Assembly (NCBI GenBank): GCA_903642225.1
Contig: CAHJWI010000014.1
Location: 24,028-88,027, forward strand
Origin: Acidobacteriaceae bacterium
GTDB taxonomy: Bacteria > Acidobacteriota > Terriglobia > Terriglobales > Acidobacteriaceae
Direction: 5' to 3'
Length of the DNA stretch: 64,000 bases
Shown here: one piece after another, positions 53,558-61,808 of the stretch
Numbering within the stretch: the first letter of the stretch is position 1
Layout of the letters: each line of letters opens with the position of its first letter
The notes under the pieces: model-generated
Seen by the model: the letters and a program-made list of their open reading frames with translations, nothing else
Database searches by the model: none
What the model was told of the DNA's origin: nothing
Translations under genes and position numbers: made by a program

Positions 53558-54784
53558 ATGCCCAATTTTTCCATCGCACTCACCGGCCTCAAGGCAAATT
53601 CCGTCGCCCTGAACACCATCGGCAACAATCTCGCCAACCTGAACACAACCGCCTATAAAGAGCAGACCACCAACTTCGCCGACCTGTACTACCAGACCAT
53701 CGGCAGCACCGGCGGCAACGTCGCCCTCCAGGTCGGCACCGGCACCCGTGTCGACTCCATCGACACGAACTTCACCCAGGGCACACCCAACTCCACCGGC
53801 ACCAACACCGATGTCGCACTCAACGGCTCCGGCTTCTTTGTCGTTCAGCACGACGGTGAACAGGAGCTCACACGCGCCGGCAATTTCAAGCTGGACGACA
53901 ACGGCAATCTGCAAACCAGCGATGGCCTCAGCGTAATGGGATACAACGTCAAGAACGGCGCGGTCGACACCACCTCGTCCTTGGTCGCGCTCTCCGTCCC
54001 AACCGGCAAAACCCAGCTTCCACGTTCCACAACGCAGGTATCTTTTACAGAAAATCTAAACTCCACGGCAACTGTCGGCACCGCCGTACCGGTTTCTGAA
54101 ACGGTCTATGACTCGCTTGGAACCGGGCACGAGGCGACCGTCACCTTCACCAAGACGGCCGCGAACACTTGGAACTACTCGTTCTCCCTGCCGTCCGGCG
54201 ATGCCACCGGTGCCAGCAACACCACCGGCAGCCTCACCTTCAACTCCGATGGCACGCTTGCCACGCCCACGGCAAACATCTCCGGCATCACCTTCTCCGG
54301 CTTGAACGACAACGCCGCGGACCTCTCGTTTGGGTGGAACCTCTACGACAGCAACAACGCGTCTACGCTTACCCAGACCAACGCCGCATCCTCCTCCAAC
54401 GCCAAATCGCAGGACGGCTACGCCAGCGGTACCTACAAGGACTTTTCGGTGGATTCCTCCGGCGTCATCACCGCCTCCTACAGCAACGGCAAAACGGACG
54501 TGCTTGGCCAGATCGCCATCGGCACGGTCGCAAATGAGAACGGCCTAACCCGCCAGGGCGGCAACATCTACCGCGTCAGCGAAGCCTCGGGTCAGATCGC
54601 CATCGGCACCTCCGGCACCGGCGGCCGGGGCACCATCGACGCGAGTTCGCTCGAAGGCTCCAACGTTGACATCTCCACCGAATTTGCCAACCTCATCGTT
54701 GCGCAGCGCGCCTTTGAGGCCAACTCTAAAACCGTGACCACCTTCGACAGCGTCACGCAGGACACCATCCAGATGATCCGGTAA
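53558..54784 (+). CDS. flgE: Flagellar hook protein FlgE
   Basis: The 408-residue hook subunit starts with the canonical FSIALTGLKANSVALNTIGN and NNLANLNTTAYK motifs and has the D2/D1 beta-rich middle (VALNGSGFFVVQHDGEQ, SFTENLNSTATVGTAVPVSE). It ends with the helix VDISTEFANLIVAQRAFEAN and SVTQDTIQMIR. The start follows a CAGGAG site; an upstream in-frame start would overlap flgD. A hairpin follows the gene. Confidence 0.96.
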   Translation: MPNFSIALTGLKANSVALNTIGNNLANLNTTAYKEQTTNFADLYYQTIGSTGGNVALQVGTGTRVDSIDTNFTQGTPNSTGTNTDVALNGSGFFVVQHDGEQELTRAGNFKLDDNGNLQTSDGLSVMGYNVKNGAVDTTSSLVALSVPTGKTQLPRSTTQVSFTENLNSTATVGTAVPVSETVYDSLGTGHEATVTFTKTAANTWNYSFSLPSGDATGASNTTGSLTFNSDGTLATPTANISGITFSGLNDNAADLSFGWNLYDSNNASTLTQTNAASSSNAKSQDGYASGTYKDFSVDSSGVITASYSNGKTDVLGQIAIGTVANENGLTRQGGNIYRVSEASGQIAIGTSGTGGRGTIDASSLEGSNVDISTEFANLIVAQRAFEANSKTVTTFDSVTQDTIQMIR

Positions 54785-54802
54785 AGCCGTCTCCGCAGGG
54801 TG

Positions 54803-54829
54803 CGCAGATCGTCTTCACGGCGGTCTGCG
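54803..54829 (+). terminator. Hairpin terminator after flgE
   Basis: A 9-bp stem (CGCAGATCG with CGGTCTGCG, one G-U pair) with a 9-base loop lies 19 bases after the flgE stop. It would attenuate transcription of the abundant flgE message, ahead of a new promoter-like site before fliL. Confidence 0.6.
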
Positions 54830-54884
54830 GCTGTTTGCAACGGGTCCTTCCACTTAGCGCACCCTAATGCAGGTCGAAAGCCTT

Positions 54885-54900
54885 TGGCAGCCCACATGCA
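54885..54900 (+). promoter_or_regulatory. Candidate sigma-54 promoter before fliL
   Basis: TGGCAGCCCACATGCA matches 13 of 16 positions, GG/GC in register, and lies after the flgE terminator. The predicted start is two bases before the fliL ATG, so either the transcript is leaderless or the site is fortuitous. Confidence 0.4.
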
Positions 54901-54912
54901 CCTCTAGCAGGT

Positions 54913-55494
54913 ATGTCGACCGCATCCACCGAACCTATCGCACCCGCATTGCCCGCCGCCAAGGTCGGCCTCATTCCCATCCTCATCGCTGTTGTTCTGT
55001 CGACGGTTGTTGCTCTGGGCGCGGTCGGCGGCGTCGGCTTCTACCTGGTCAAGTCCGGCAAGCTCTCACCCGTCGCAGCCGGCAGCGCCCCGACTGAAAA
55101 GAAGAAGGATGCGGCCTCCAACGAGCAGATGCCCGGCGAGCTTCCACCGTCCCACGTTCTCGCACTCGAGCCCATGGTCGTCAATCTCTCCGACCCGGGC
55201 GGCCGCGGCTATCTGCGCGCCAGCATCAGCCTGCGCATCGCCGACGAACTGCTCGCGAAAGGCGAAAAGAAGAAGGAAGAGGGCAAAAAGGACGACAAGC
55301 CCGATCCGGGTGTCTCCGCCGCCCTCCGCGATACCACCCTTGCCGTGCTTGGGGAGCAGACGTCCGATTCGCTCCTTCAGGTCGGCGGTCTCGATGCCCT
55401 GAAGAAGAAAATGCGGCAGACATACGCCATCCAAAACCGTGAAACCCACGTTCTCGATGTCTACGTCACGGACTTTCTGGTGCAGCGCGGATGA
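54913..55494 (+). CDS. fliL: Flagellar basal-body-associated protein FliL
   Basis: FliL is an inner-membrane protein beside the stator units. The 193-residue protein has a transmembrane helix (GLIPILIAVVLSTVVALGAV) and a periplasmic domain with LEPMVVNLSDPGGRGYLRAS, then a Lys/Glu-rich insertion (GEKKKEEGKKDDKPD). The C-terminal strand is HVLDVYVTDFLVQRG. It overlaps the SpoA-domain gene by 4 bp. Confidence 0.93.
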   Translation: MSTASTEPIAPALPAAKVGLIPILIAVVLSTVVALGAVGGVGFYLVKSGKLSPVAAGSAPTEKKKDAASNEQMPGELPPSHVLALEPMVVNLSDPGGRGYLRASISLRIADELLAKGEKKKEEGKKDDKPDPGVSAALRDTTLAVLGEQTSDSLLQVGGLDALKKKMRQTYAIQNRETHVLDVYVTDFLVQRG

Positions 55495-55799
55495 GCGCCG
55501 CAGAGCAACTCCTCGCCACCGTACGGTCCGTTCCTTCCCTAACTTCGGCTTCCCCTTGGAATGCTCTTGCCTCAGTGCCGGTGCGCCTCTCGGTCGACAT
55601 TCCTTTACCGCCCATGTCGCTTCGTGCGCTGACGGCACTTCGCCCCGGCCACATCCTTGCCAGTGTTGTTCCCACCTCTGACGACCTGCTGGTCACAGTC
55701 GGTGGAACACCGGTCTGCCAGGCCCGCTTTGAGTTTATGGAGGGCATCATGGCCCTACGCATGACGCGTCTGGTCGGCGCACCCAGGACAGGCGCATGA
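55491..55799 (+). CDS. Short FliN/SpoA-domain C-ring protein
   Basis: A 102-residue protein made of a single SpoA domain: NALASVPVRLSVDIPLPPMS, LTALRPGHILASVVPTSDDL, RFEFMEGIMALRMTRL. This is the C-terminal fold shared by FliN and FliM, building the lower C ring. It sits where FliM/FliN normally lie (fliL-[fliM-fliN]-fliO), but the window also has a second fliM-fliN pair at its end. It overlaps both neighbours by 4 bp. Confidence 0.85.
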   Translation: MSAAEQLLATVRSVPSLTSASPWNALASVPVRLSVDIPLPPMSLRALTALRPGHILASVVPTSDDLLVTVGGTPVCQARFEFMEGIMALRMTRLVGAPRTGA

Positions 55800-56098
55800 A
55801 AGGCAGGAGCATGACATCCAGGGACATCATTGACGGACACCTGACCGCATCGCGCTTGCCGCCAACGCCCGCCGGCAGCAGGGGCTTGGCTGGCACCCTG
55901 CTCAGCTGGTGGCATTGCCGAACGGCACCCACACCACGCCGGATGCGGCTGCTTGAGACGTTGCCCCTCGGCCCCAAGCGTTCGGTCGCCCTGCTTGAAC
56001 TGGATGGCCAACGCTTTCTGGCGGGCATGGGTGCCGATGGCGTGCACACCCTTCTGCAGGTCGCTGCCGCCACGGCAAACCAGGAGGAGCATCGGTGA
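55796..56098 (+). CDS. fliO: FliO-like protein without membrane helix
   Basis: A 100-residue protein immediately before fliP. Its second half (RMRLLETLPLGPKRSVALLE, GMGADGVHTLLQV) matches the cytoplasmic FliO domain, which helps assemble the FliP ring. The N-terminal transmembrane segment expected in FliO is missing; the residues before the domain (SRDIIDGHLTASRLPPTPAG) are not hydrophobic. Assignment rests on position and this motif. Confidence 0.68.
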   Translation: MKGRSMTSRDIIDGHLTASRLPPTPAGSRGLAGTLLSWWHCRTAPTPRRMRLLETLPLGPKRSVALLELDGQRFLAGMGADGVHTLLQVAAATANQEEHR

Positions 56099-57141
56099 TG
56101 GACCGCGTCTGCCATGTCCCTGCTGAGTGCCAAACCCCTGCTGCGTGCCAAGCCTCTGCTGCACGCCATGCCCCCGCTGCATGCACGATGCCGATGCGCA
56201 CCGAAAACGCGTGTGCGTACTCACGGTCCTCAACGCGTTGCCGCAGACACCGCCGCGTGCTCCTCGCCTGCATCGCCCCCGCGCTCCTGGCAATTGTTGG
56301 TCCGCCGATGAGCGCAGCCTCCAACCAGTCGTTCTGGGTGCACCGTCAGCCTTCCCAGGTGCGTGCCTCAGCGATCGCGCAGAAACATATCTACCCTGCG
56401 AAGACTCTGCCGGCCCTCTCACCCACCCCGGCAACCAGGCCCGCTTCGGCAAAGACTCCTGCTCAGAAGAGCGCTGCCGTTCCCGCCCAGCGCAGCATCT
56501 CCGAATCGCTCGCCATCGGTAACAGCTCCCCCTGGGCCGTCGTCACCGGCCTCACCCTGCTCACCATCCTGCCGGCCATCGTCCTCGCCATGACGCCGCT
56601 GGTGCGCCTGCTTGTCGTCTTCCACTTCCTGCGCCAGGCACTCGGCACACAGACCGCACCCTCTAACCAGATCCTCATGGGCCTCGCCCTCATGATGACC
56701 TGGTTCCTCATGCAGCCCGTCATCATCCAGGTGCAGGACCAAGCCATCGCGCCCTACCGCGCTGGCATCATCGATGGCGAGACTGCCCTCACCAAAGGTG
56801 CCGAACCCCTCCGTCACTTCATGCTCCGCTACGCCCGCGATAAAGACCTTGAGCTCTTCAGCGCGGCCAGCGGATCGGAGCGCATGCAAACGCGTGATGA
56901 CGCCCCCATGCGCGTCGTCGTGCCTGCCTACATGCTCTCCGAACTTAAATCTGGCTTCCAAATTGGCGCCATCCTCTTCCTGCCCTTCCTGCTCATCGAC
57001 CTGGTCGTCGCCAGCGTCACCACCTCCGTCGGCATGGTGCAGCTGCCGCCCGTGGTCATTTCGACGCCCGTCAAAATACTTCTCTTCGTTATGGTCGATG
57101 GCTGGCACCTGCTGGTCAGCTCGCTACTGAAAAGCTTCTAA
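56098..57141 (+). CDS. fliP: Flagellar biosynthetic protein FliP
   Basis: FliP builds the core of the export gate. The 347-residue protein has a signal-type segment (RRVLLACIAPALLAIVGPPM), then the conserved helices (SPWAVVTGLTLLTILPAIVL, RLLVVFHFLRQALGTQTAPS, NQILMGLALMMTWFLMQPVI) and VPAYMLSELKSGFQIGAILF. The N-terminus is unusual: about 50 residues before the signal segment, with a Cys/Ala/Pro repeat. The ATG follows a GGAGG site and overlaps fliO's end; a GTG one codon upstream is possible, and so is an ATG at 56188. Confidence 0.95.
   Translation: MDRVCHVPAECQTPAACQASAARHAPAACTMPMRTENACAYSRSSTRCRRHRRVLLACIAPALLAIVGPPMSAASNQSFWVHRQPSQVRASAIAQKHIYPAKTLPALSPTPATRPASAKTPAQKSAAVPAQRSISESLAIGNSSPWAVVTGLTLLTILPAIVLAMTPLVRLLVVFHFLRQALGTQTAPSNQILMGLALMMTWFLMQPVIIQVQDQAIAPYRAGIIDGETALTKGAEPLRHFMLRYARDKDLELFSAASGSERMQTRDDAPMRVVVPAYMLSELKSGFQIGAILFLPFLLIDLVVASVTTSVGMVQLPPVVISTPVKILLFVMVDGWHLLVSSLLKSF
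56113..56184 (+). repeat. 18-bp in-frame repeat at the start of fliP
   Basis: Four degenerate 18-bp units (such as caaacccctgctgcgtgc) encode six-residue units HVPAEC, QTPAAC, QASAAR, HAPAAC. This cysteine-rich repeat lies before the signal-type segment and has no counterpart in textbook FliP. Confidence 0.8.
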
Positions 57142-57152
57142 GAAAGGAACGC

Positions 57153-57422
57153 ATGGGACCCGACCAGGCCGCCGAACTCGCCCGCCATCTGCTGATCGAA
57201 GCGATGCTTCTCAGTGCACCCGTGCTCATCGCCGGACTGCTCATCTCGGTCGCGCTCAGCCTCCTGCAGACCCTTACCGGCGTACAGGAGCAGACGCTCA
57301 CGGCAGTTCCGCGCCTCTTCGTCGTCTTTGTTGCCGGCATCGCCACCATGCCCTGGTTCCTGCACCGCGCCATCAACTACACAGTCCACCTGTGGTCGGA
57401 CTTCCACCGCTACCTCGGCTAG
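57153..57422 (+). CDS. fliQ: Flagellar biosynthetic protein FliQ
   Basis: An 89-residue export-gate protein with two hydrophobic helices (LLSAPVLIAGLLISVALSLL, LFVVFVAGIATMPWFLHRAI) and the conserved LQTLTGVQEQTLTAVPRL between them. Position after fliP and length are canonical. A four-copy 16-bp repeat begins seven bases after its stop. Confidence 0.95.
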   Translation: MGPDQAAELARHLLIEAMLLSAPVLIAGLLISVALSLLQTLTGVQEQTLTAVPRLFVVFVAGIATMPWFLHRAINYTVHLWSDFHRYLG

Positions 57423-57428
57423 CTCATC

Positions 57429-57492
57429 CTGGACCGGCCTGCACCTGGACCGGCCTGCATCTGGACCGGCCTGCATCTGGACCGGCCTGCAC
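57429..57492. repeat. Four-copy 16-bp tandem repeat between fliQ and fliR
   Basis: Four copies of ctggaccggcctgcay (the last base is c in copies 1 and 4, t in 2 and 3) run without gaps. They are otherwise identical. The surrounding 262-bp gap between fliQ and fliR holds no credible gene; the GC-rich unit contains the near-palindrome ggaccggcc. Confidence 0.97.
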
Positions 57493-57684
57493 CCGGTGCC
57501 CCATGCTTCGCGCTGAACGGCTCGGCCTCGTCGCAGGCCTTCCATGCGCGCGAATGGCTAAGCGCAGCGCAAAGCGCCGTTCGCCCGGCAAAGCGATCCA
57601 CTTCTGATCGTAAGAACGCTCACAGGAATCCCATGAGCCGTTCGGCCTTCGACGTGCACCCACACCGGTCGTCGCCTGCGATCC

Positions 57685-58476
57685 ATGACCAATCTCTTCT
57701 CCATTGCCGCTCTCCCGAACACACCCGCACTTGAGCGCCTGCTGAACGCTGGCGTCCTTGTCGTGCTGCGCGTTGGCGGTGTCATCGTTGCCGCGCCTGT
57801 CTTCAGCTCGCCCGCCTTCCCGGTCAAGGCCAAGGTTGTCTTTACCGCCGCCATCGCCATCCTGGTCGCGCCCGTTGCCGCTGCGCTCCCGCATACTCGC
57901 ATTGATCTTGGCCCCTCCGCGCTCATCGGTGAGGCATCCGTGGGACTCCTCATCGGCCTCACCCTCATGCTTATGAATGAGGCGCTGCTCTTCGCCGCCA
58001 GCCTCATGAGCGTCTCGTTCTCCTTTTCGCTCGCCAATCTGCTCGACCCCAACTCCCAGGTAGAAACCGAGGTCCTCGGTACCGTTCTCTCGTGGATGGG
58101 CGTTCTGGTTTTGCTTGGCGCCGGCCTGCACCGCACGGTACTCGCGGCGGTCTTCCGCACGTTCGCCACGGTTCCCCTCGGTACCGCGGCCATCTCTGCC
58201 GTCGCAGGCAAGAGTCTTGCCTTCGCGGCTTCCGGCATCTTCCTTGCCGGCCTGCAACTCGCCGCGCCTGTTGTCTCAGCGGCCCTGCTGGTGGAGGTCG
58301 CTATCGGCCTCGTCAGCCGCATGGCACCCGCGCTGCCCGCCCAAGTCGCCAGCGTTCCGCTCAAGTCTCTCGTCTCCTACGCCACGCTCATCGCGTCGCT
58401 CGCCCTCTGGCCCGGCTGGATCGACCACCACTTCAGCGCTCTGCTCGACACGGCCCAGGAAGCGGTGCGCCCATGA
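57685..58476 (+). CDS. fliR: Flagellar biosynthetic protein FliR
   Basis: The 263-residue export-gate protein has six hydrophobic segments (ALERLLNAGVLVVLRVGGVI, FPVKAKVVFTAAIAILVAPV, SVSFSFSLANLLDPNSQVET, VLGTVLSWMGVLVLLGAGLH, LVEVAIGLVSRMAPALPAQV). It contains the family core around SALIGEASVGLLIGLTL. No ribosome site stands out. Its end repeats the next gene's start context (cgcccatga twice, 20 bp apart). Confidence 0.94.
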   Translation: MTNLFSIAALPNTPALERLLNAGVLVVLRVGGVIVAAPVFSSPAFPVKAKVVFTAAIAILVAPVAAALPHTRIDLGPSALIGEASVGLLIGLTLMLMNEALLFAASLMSVSFSFSLANLLDPNSQVETEVLGTVLSWMGVLVLLGAGLHRTVLAAVFRTFATVPLGTAAISAVAGKSLAFAASGIFLAGLQLAAPVVSAALLVEVAIGLVSRMAPALPAQVASVPLKSLVSYATLIASLALWPGWIDHHFSALLDTAQEAVRP

Positions 58477-58492
58477 ACCTCAGAGCCCGCCC

Positions 58493-59638
58493 ATGAGCGC
58501 AGACCGCAGCGAGAAAGCCACAGACCAGCGCAAAAAGAAGGCACGCGACAAGGGTGACGTCGTCCACAGCCGCGATCTCATCTCCGGCGTTGCCATGCTC
58601 GGCGGCCTCATGCTGCTCGGCGTCGCCGGTCAGCGTTTTCTGTTCCTCTGGCGGGGCAGCTTCGACGGCATTCTCTCCGCATCTCTGCGCACCTTTGACT
58701 CGCCCGAGCAAATGCTTGACACCGTGGGCCGGCTGCTCATCCCCACCCTCGCCCCGGTTGCGCTCATTATGGCTGCGGCCGTTGCTGGGGCGCTCAGCAG
58801 CGGCCTTATGCAAACCGGCGGTGTCCAGCTCCGCATAGAGGCCCTCGCCTTCAAACCCAACCGGCTCAGCCCGCTTTCGAACCTCAAGAACATCTTCAGC
58901 GCCAAGTCCGCCGTGCGCCTTGCGAAGTCCCTGTTGCCCGCTGCCGCCGTCGTCTTCCTCGCCTGGCGGATGCTCGCGCACATGCTCACGTCCATGCCTG
59001 TCATGAGCGGCGCGCGCCTACCCCAGACCCTCGCCGGCAGCTATCAGCTTGCGGTCAACGCCGCGTGGATCACCGTAGGCTGGTCCGCGCTGGACTACGC
59101 CGTGGAGTGGCGCTCCTGGTCGCAGCGCCTCAAGATGACCAAGCAGGAGATCAGGGACGAGAGCAAGGAATCCAACGGCAACCCGCAGACCAAGGGCCGC
59201 ATACGCCAGATCCAGCGCGCCATGCGCAAGCACCGCGTCAAGGCCGACATGACCAAGGCCACCGTCGTCATTACCAACCCCACTCACTACGCCGTCGCGC
59301 TCGAGTTCAGCTACGAGTCCATGGCCGCTCCCAAAGTCCTCTGCAAGGGCCGCGATCTGCACGCCGCCGAGATCCGCGAAGCCGCCCGCTGGGCCGGCGT
59401 GCCTCTCATCGAAAATCCTCCCCTCGCCCGTTCCCTTTATCGCTCTGTTGACGAGGGACAGTCGATCCCCTTTGACTTGTACGCCGCCGTCGCTGCCATC
59501 CTCGCCTTTCTCTTCCGGCAAGACGCACAGCGCACCCAGCAACAGACCACCTACGGCAGCACAAACTACCGTGCCCCAAGATTCGACCTTCCCAATCGCA
59601 TCGTTATGGAACCAGAAACCATCGAGGCAACACCGTGA
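58493..59638 (+). CDS. flhB: Flagellar export switch protein FlhB
   Basis: FlhB controls the switch from rod/hook to filament export. The 381-residue protein has an N-terminal charged segment (EKATDQRKKKARDKGDVVHS), four hydrophobic helices (VAMLGGLMLLGVAGQRFLFL, IPTLAPVALIMAAAVAGALS), a cytoplasmic linker (MTKQEIRDESKESNGNPQTK) and the autocleavage motif NPTH (VVITNPTHYAVAL). The chosen ATG gives family length; longer in-frame starts overlap fliR. Confidence 0.97.
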   Translation: MSADRSEKATDQRKKKARDKGDVVHSRDLISGVAMLGGLMLLGVAGQRFLFLWRGSFDGILSASLRTFDSPEQMLDTVGRLLIPTLAPVALIMAAAVAGALSSGLMQTGGVQLRIEALAFKPNRLSPLSNLKNIFSAKSAVRLAKSLLPAAAVVFLAWRMLAHMLTSMPVMSGARLPQTLAGSYQLAVNAAWITVGWSALDYAVEWRSWSQRLKMTKQEIRDESKESNGNPQTKGRIRQIQRAMRKHRVKADMTKATVVITNPTHYAVALEFSYESMAAPKVLCKGRDLHAAEIREAARWAGVPLIENPPLARSLYRSVDEGQSIPFDLYAAVAAILAFLFRQDAQRTQQQTTYGSTNYRAPRFDLPNRIVMEPETIEATP

Positions 59639-61752
59639 GCACACTCGCCACCATCGCCGACGCACCCCGTGTCAAATCGAGCGGTCTGGTCCGCCAACTG
59701 GCGCTGCCGCTGGGCGCCATCAGCACCGTCTTCGTCATGCTTGTGCCGTTGCCCGCTGTGCTTATGGACGTGCTTCTCGCGCTGTCCATCACCGCGTCCG
59801 TCATCGTCTTTCTGACCGCCATCCAGGTGCGAAAGGCGACCGAACTCAGCGTCTTTCCTACCCTTCTTCTGCTGCTCACGCTGTTCCGTCTTTCGCTGAA
59901 CCTTGCCAGCAGCCGCCGCATCCTGCTTCACGGCAGCGAAGGCACCCACGCCGCCGGCTCCGTCATTGAGGCCTTCGGCCAGTTTGTCGTCGGTGGCAAC
60001 TACGTCGTCGGCTTTGTCCTTTTCCTCGCCCTCATCGCCATCCAGTTCCTCGTCGTCTCCCACGGCGCCGTACGCACGGCAGAGGTGACTGCCCGCTTCA
60101 CCCTGGACGCCCTACCCGGCAAGCAGATGGCCATCGACGCCGACATGAACGCCGGCTTGATTGACGAGCAGGGCGCACGCAAGCGTCGCGAAGCCATCGC
60201 CCGTGAAGCCGAGTTCTACGGTGCCATGGACGGCGCGGCCCGCTTCAATCAACGCGACTCGCTCGCAACTATTCTCATCACGGCCATCAACATTGTCGCC
60301 GGCCTGCTCATCGGCGTCCTCCAACAGGGTGTCGACCTGATGACCGCGGTCAAAACTTACACCATTCTCACCGTGGGCGATGGCCTGGTCACCATGATCC
60401 CCAGCCTGCTCGTCTCCATCGCCGGCGGCCTCGTCCTCACCCGCGCGTCATCCGCCGGAACGCTCGACGAAGAGCTCGGCCAGCAGCTCTTCGCACGCCG
60501 CAACACTCTCTACATGGCAGCCGGCGTCCTTGCCGCGCTTGCCCTCGTCCCCGGCCTGCCCAAGCTCGCCTTCTGGGGCCTAGCCCTCGGTGTTGTGTTC
60601 GTCGCGCGACAACTGCCGCAGGAAACCCCCGGTGACGCCATTGTCGAGATGGAGGGCAAGTCCATCGCCGCCGCAGGCACAGACGCTCCCGGTGCCGAAA
60701 ACCTTGCCGGTCTTCTCAAGGTCGACGACCTCACCCTTGAAATCGGTTTCCAGCTCATTCCCATGGTCGATGAAAAGCAGGGCGGCCAGATGCTCAACCG
60801 CGTCCGCGCTCTGCGCCGCCACCTCGCCACCGAGCTCGGCTTCATCGTCCCTTCCGTTCACATCACCGACAACCTCCGCCTCAAACCACGCGAGTACGTT
60901 GTCTCGCTTCGCGGCATCGAGATCGGCCGCTGGCAGACCGAAGGCGACTGCCTGCTCGCCGTCAACTCTGACCCCCGCGCACGTCCACTGCCCGGCATCG
61001 AAACCCGCGAGCCCGCCTTCAACGTGGCTGCCCGCTGGATCCAACCCGGCCTGGAAGACCAGGCACTCGCAAGCGGCTACTCGGTGGTCGACCAGACCGC
61101 CGTCATCGGCACCCACCTCGCAGAACTCATCCGCCGCCACGCGCACGAGCTGCTGGGCCGCGCTGAAACCAAGCGTCTGCTCGACAGCATGAACGAGTCG
61201 CACCCCAAGCTCGTTGAAGAGCTTGTCCCCAAATTGATGAGCCTCGGTGAAGTCCAGAAAGTTCTGCAACAGCTTCTGCGTGAACAGGTCAGCATTCGCG
61301 ACCTCGGCACCGTTCTCGAAACCCTGGTCGAAAGCGCTGCGATCAACAAGAACGTCGTCTACCTGGTCGAGCAGGTCCGCCAGGCTATGGGCCGCGGCCT
61401 CGTCCGGTCGCTGCTGGATGCCGATGGCAGCCTGCCCGTCCTCACGCTCGACCGAGCACTGGAAGAGGAGATCCTCTTCACCTTCGACCCGGAGGGCGCG
61501 CGCCGCCTGCTGGGGGAAGGGACGCGCCGTCCCGCCAACGCCCAGACTTTCCTCCGCCAGCTTCTGGAATCTGTGAAGCGGCTAACCGGTGAAGGCGAAG
61601 CTTCGGCCCTTCCCGTGCTTCTTTGCCCATCACCGGCGCGCTACCACCTGCGTCGTTGGCTTGAACCGTTCCTACCCAAGGTGACCGTGCTTGCGCCGTC
61701 GGAAATCCCACCGGAGATCCGCGTCCGCAGCCTTGGATCGGTAGGGCAGTAG
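59635..61752 (+). CDS. flhA: Flagellar export gate protein FlhA
   Basis: FlhA forms the nonameric export ring. The 705-residue protein has eight hydrophobic helices in its first half, the FHIPEP-region sequence FPTLLLLLTLFRLSLNLASS and RFTLDALPGKQMAIDADMNA. It ends with the cytoplasmic export-docking domain (RAETKRLLDSMNESHPKLVE, VLQQLLREQVSIRDLGTVLE). The GTG start overlaps the flhB stop. A degenerate 16-bp array starts at its last codons. Confidence 0.97.
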   Translation: MSTLATIADAPRVKSSGLVRQLALPLGAISTVFVMLVPLPAVLMDVLLALSITASVIVFLTAIQVRKATELSVFPTLLLLLTLFRLSLNLASSRRILLHGSEGTHAAGSVIEAFGQFVVGGNYVVGFVLFLALIAIQFLVVSHGAVRTAEVTARFTLDALPGKQMAIDADMNAGLIDEQGARKRREAIAREAEFYGAMDGAARFNQRDSLATILITAINIVAGLLIGVLQQGVDLMTAVKTYTILTVGDGLVTMIPSLLVSIAGGLVLTRASSAGTLDEELGQQLFARRNTLYMAAGVLAALALVPGLPKLAFWGLALGVVFVARQLPQETPGDAIVEMEGKSIAAAGTDAPGAENLAGLLKVDDLTLEIGFQLIPMVDEKQGGQMLNRVRALRRHLATELGFIVPSVHITDNLRLKPREYVVSLRGIEIGRWQTEGDCLLAVNSDPRARPLPGIETREPAFNVAARWIQPGLEDQALASGYSVVDQTAVIGTHLAELIRRHAHELLGRAETKRLLDSMNESHPKLVEELVPKLMSLGEVQKVLQQLLREQVSIRDLGTVLETLVESAAINKNVVYLVEQVRQAMGRGLVRSLLDADGSLPVLTLDRALEEEILFTFDPEGARRLLGEGTRRPANAQTFLRQLLESVKRLTGEGEASALPVLLCPSPARYHLRRWLEPFLPKVTVLAPSEIPPEIRVRSLGSVGQ

Positions 61753-61808
61753 CACGGATAGGGCAACAACACCGCAGGGCAGCATCACCGCAGGTCAATA
61801 GCAACGCA
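61744..61808. repeat. Degenerate 16-bp tandem array spanning the flhA stop codon
   Basis: Successive units gggcaacaacaccgca, gggcagcatcaccgca and ggtcaatagcaacgca follow a first unit (gggcagtagcacggata) that includes the flhA stop TAG. Two adjacent units match at 14 of 16 positions; the third is more diverged. The period equals that of the other arrays. Confidence 0.75.

Noticed and set aside
57643..57658. Sigma-54-like CGGCCTTCGACGTGCA before fliR
   Set aside because: GG/GC spacing is right but only 11 of 16 positions match, too weak next to the better sites.
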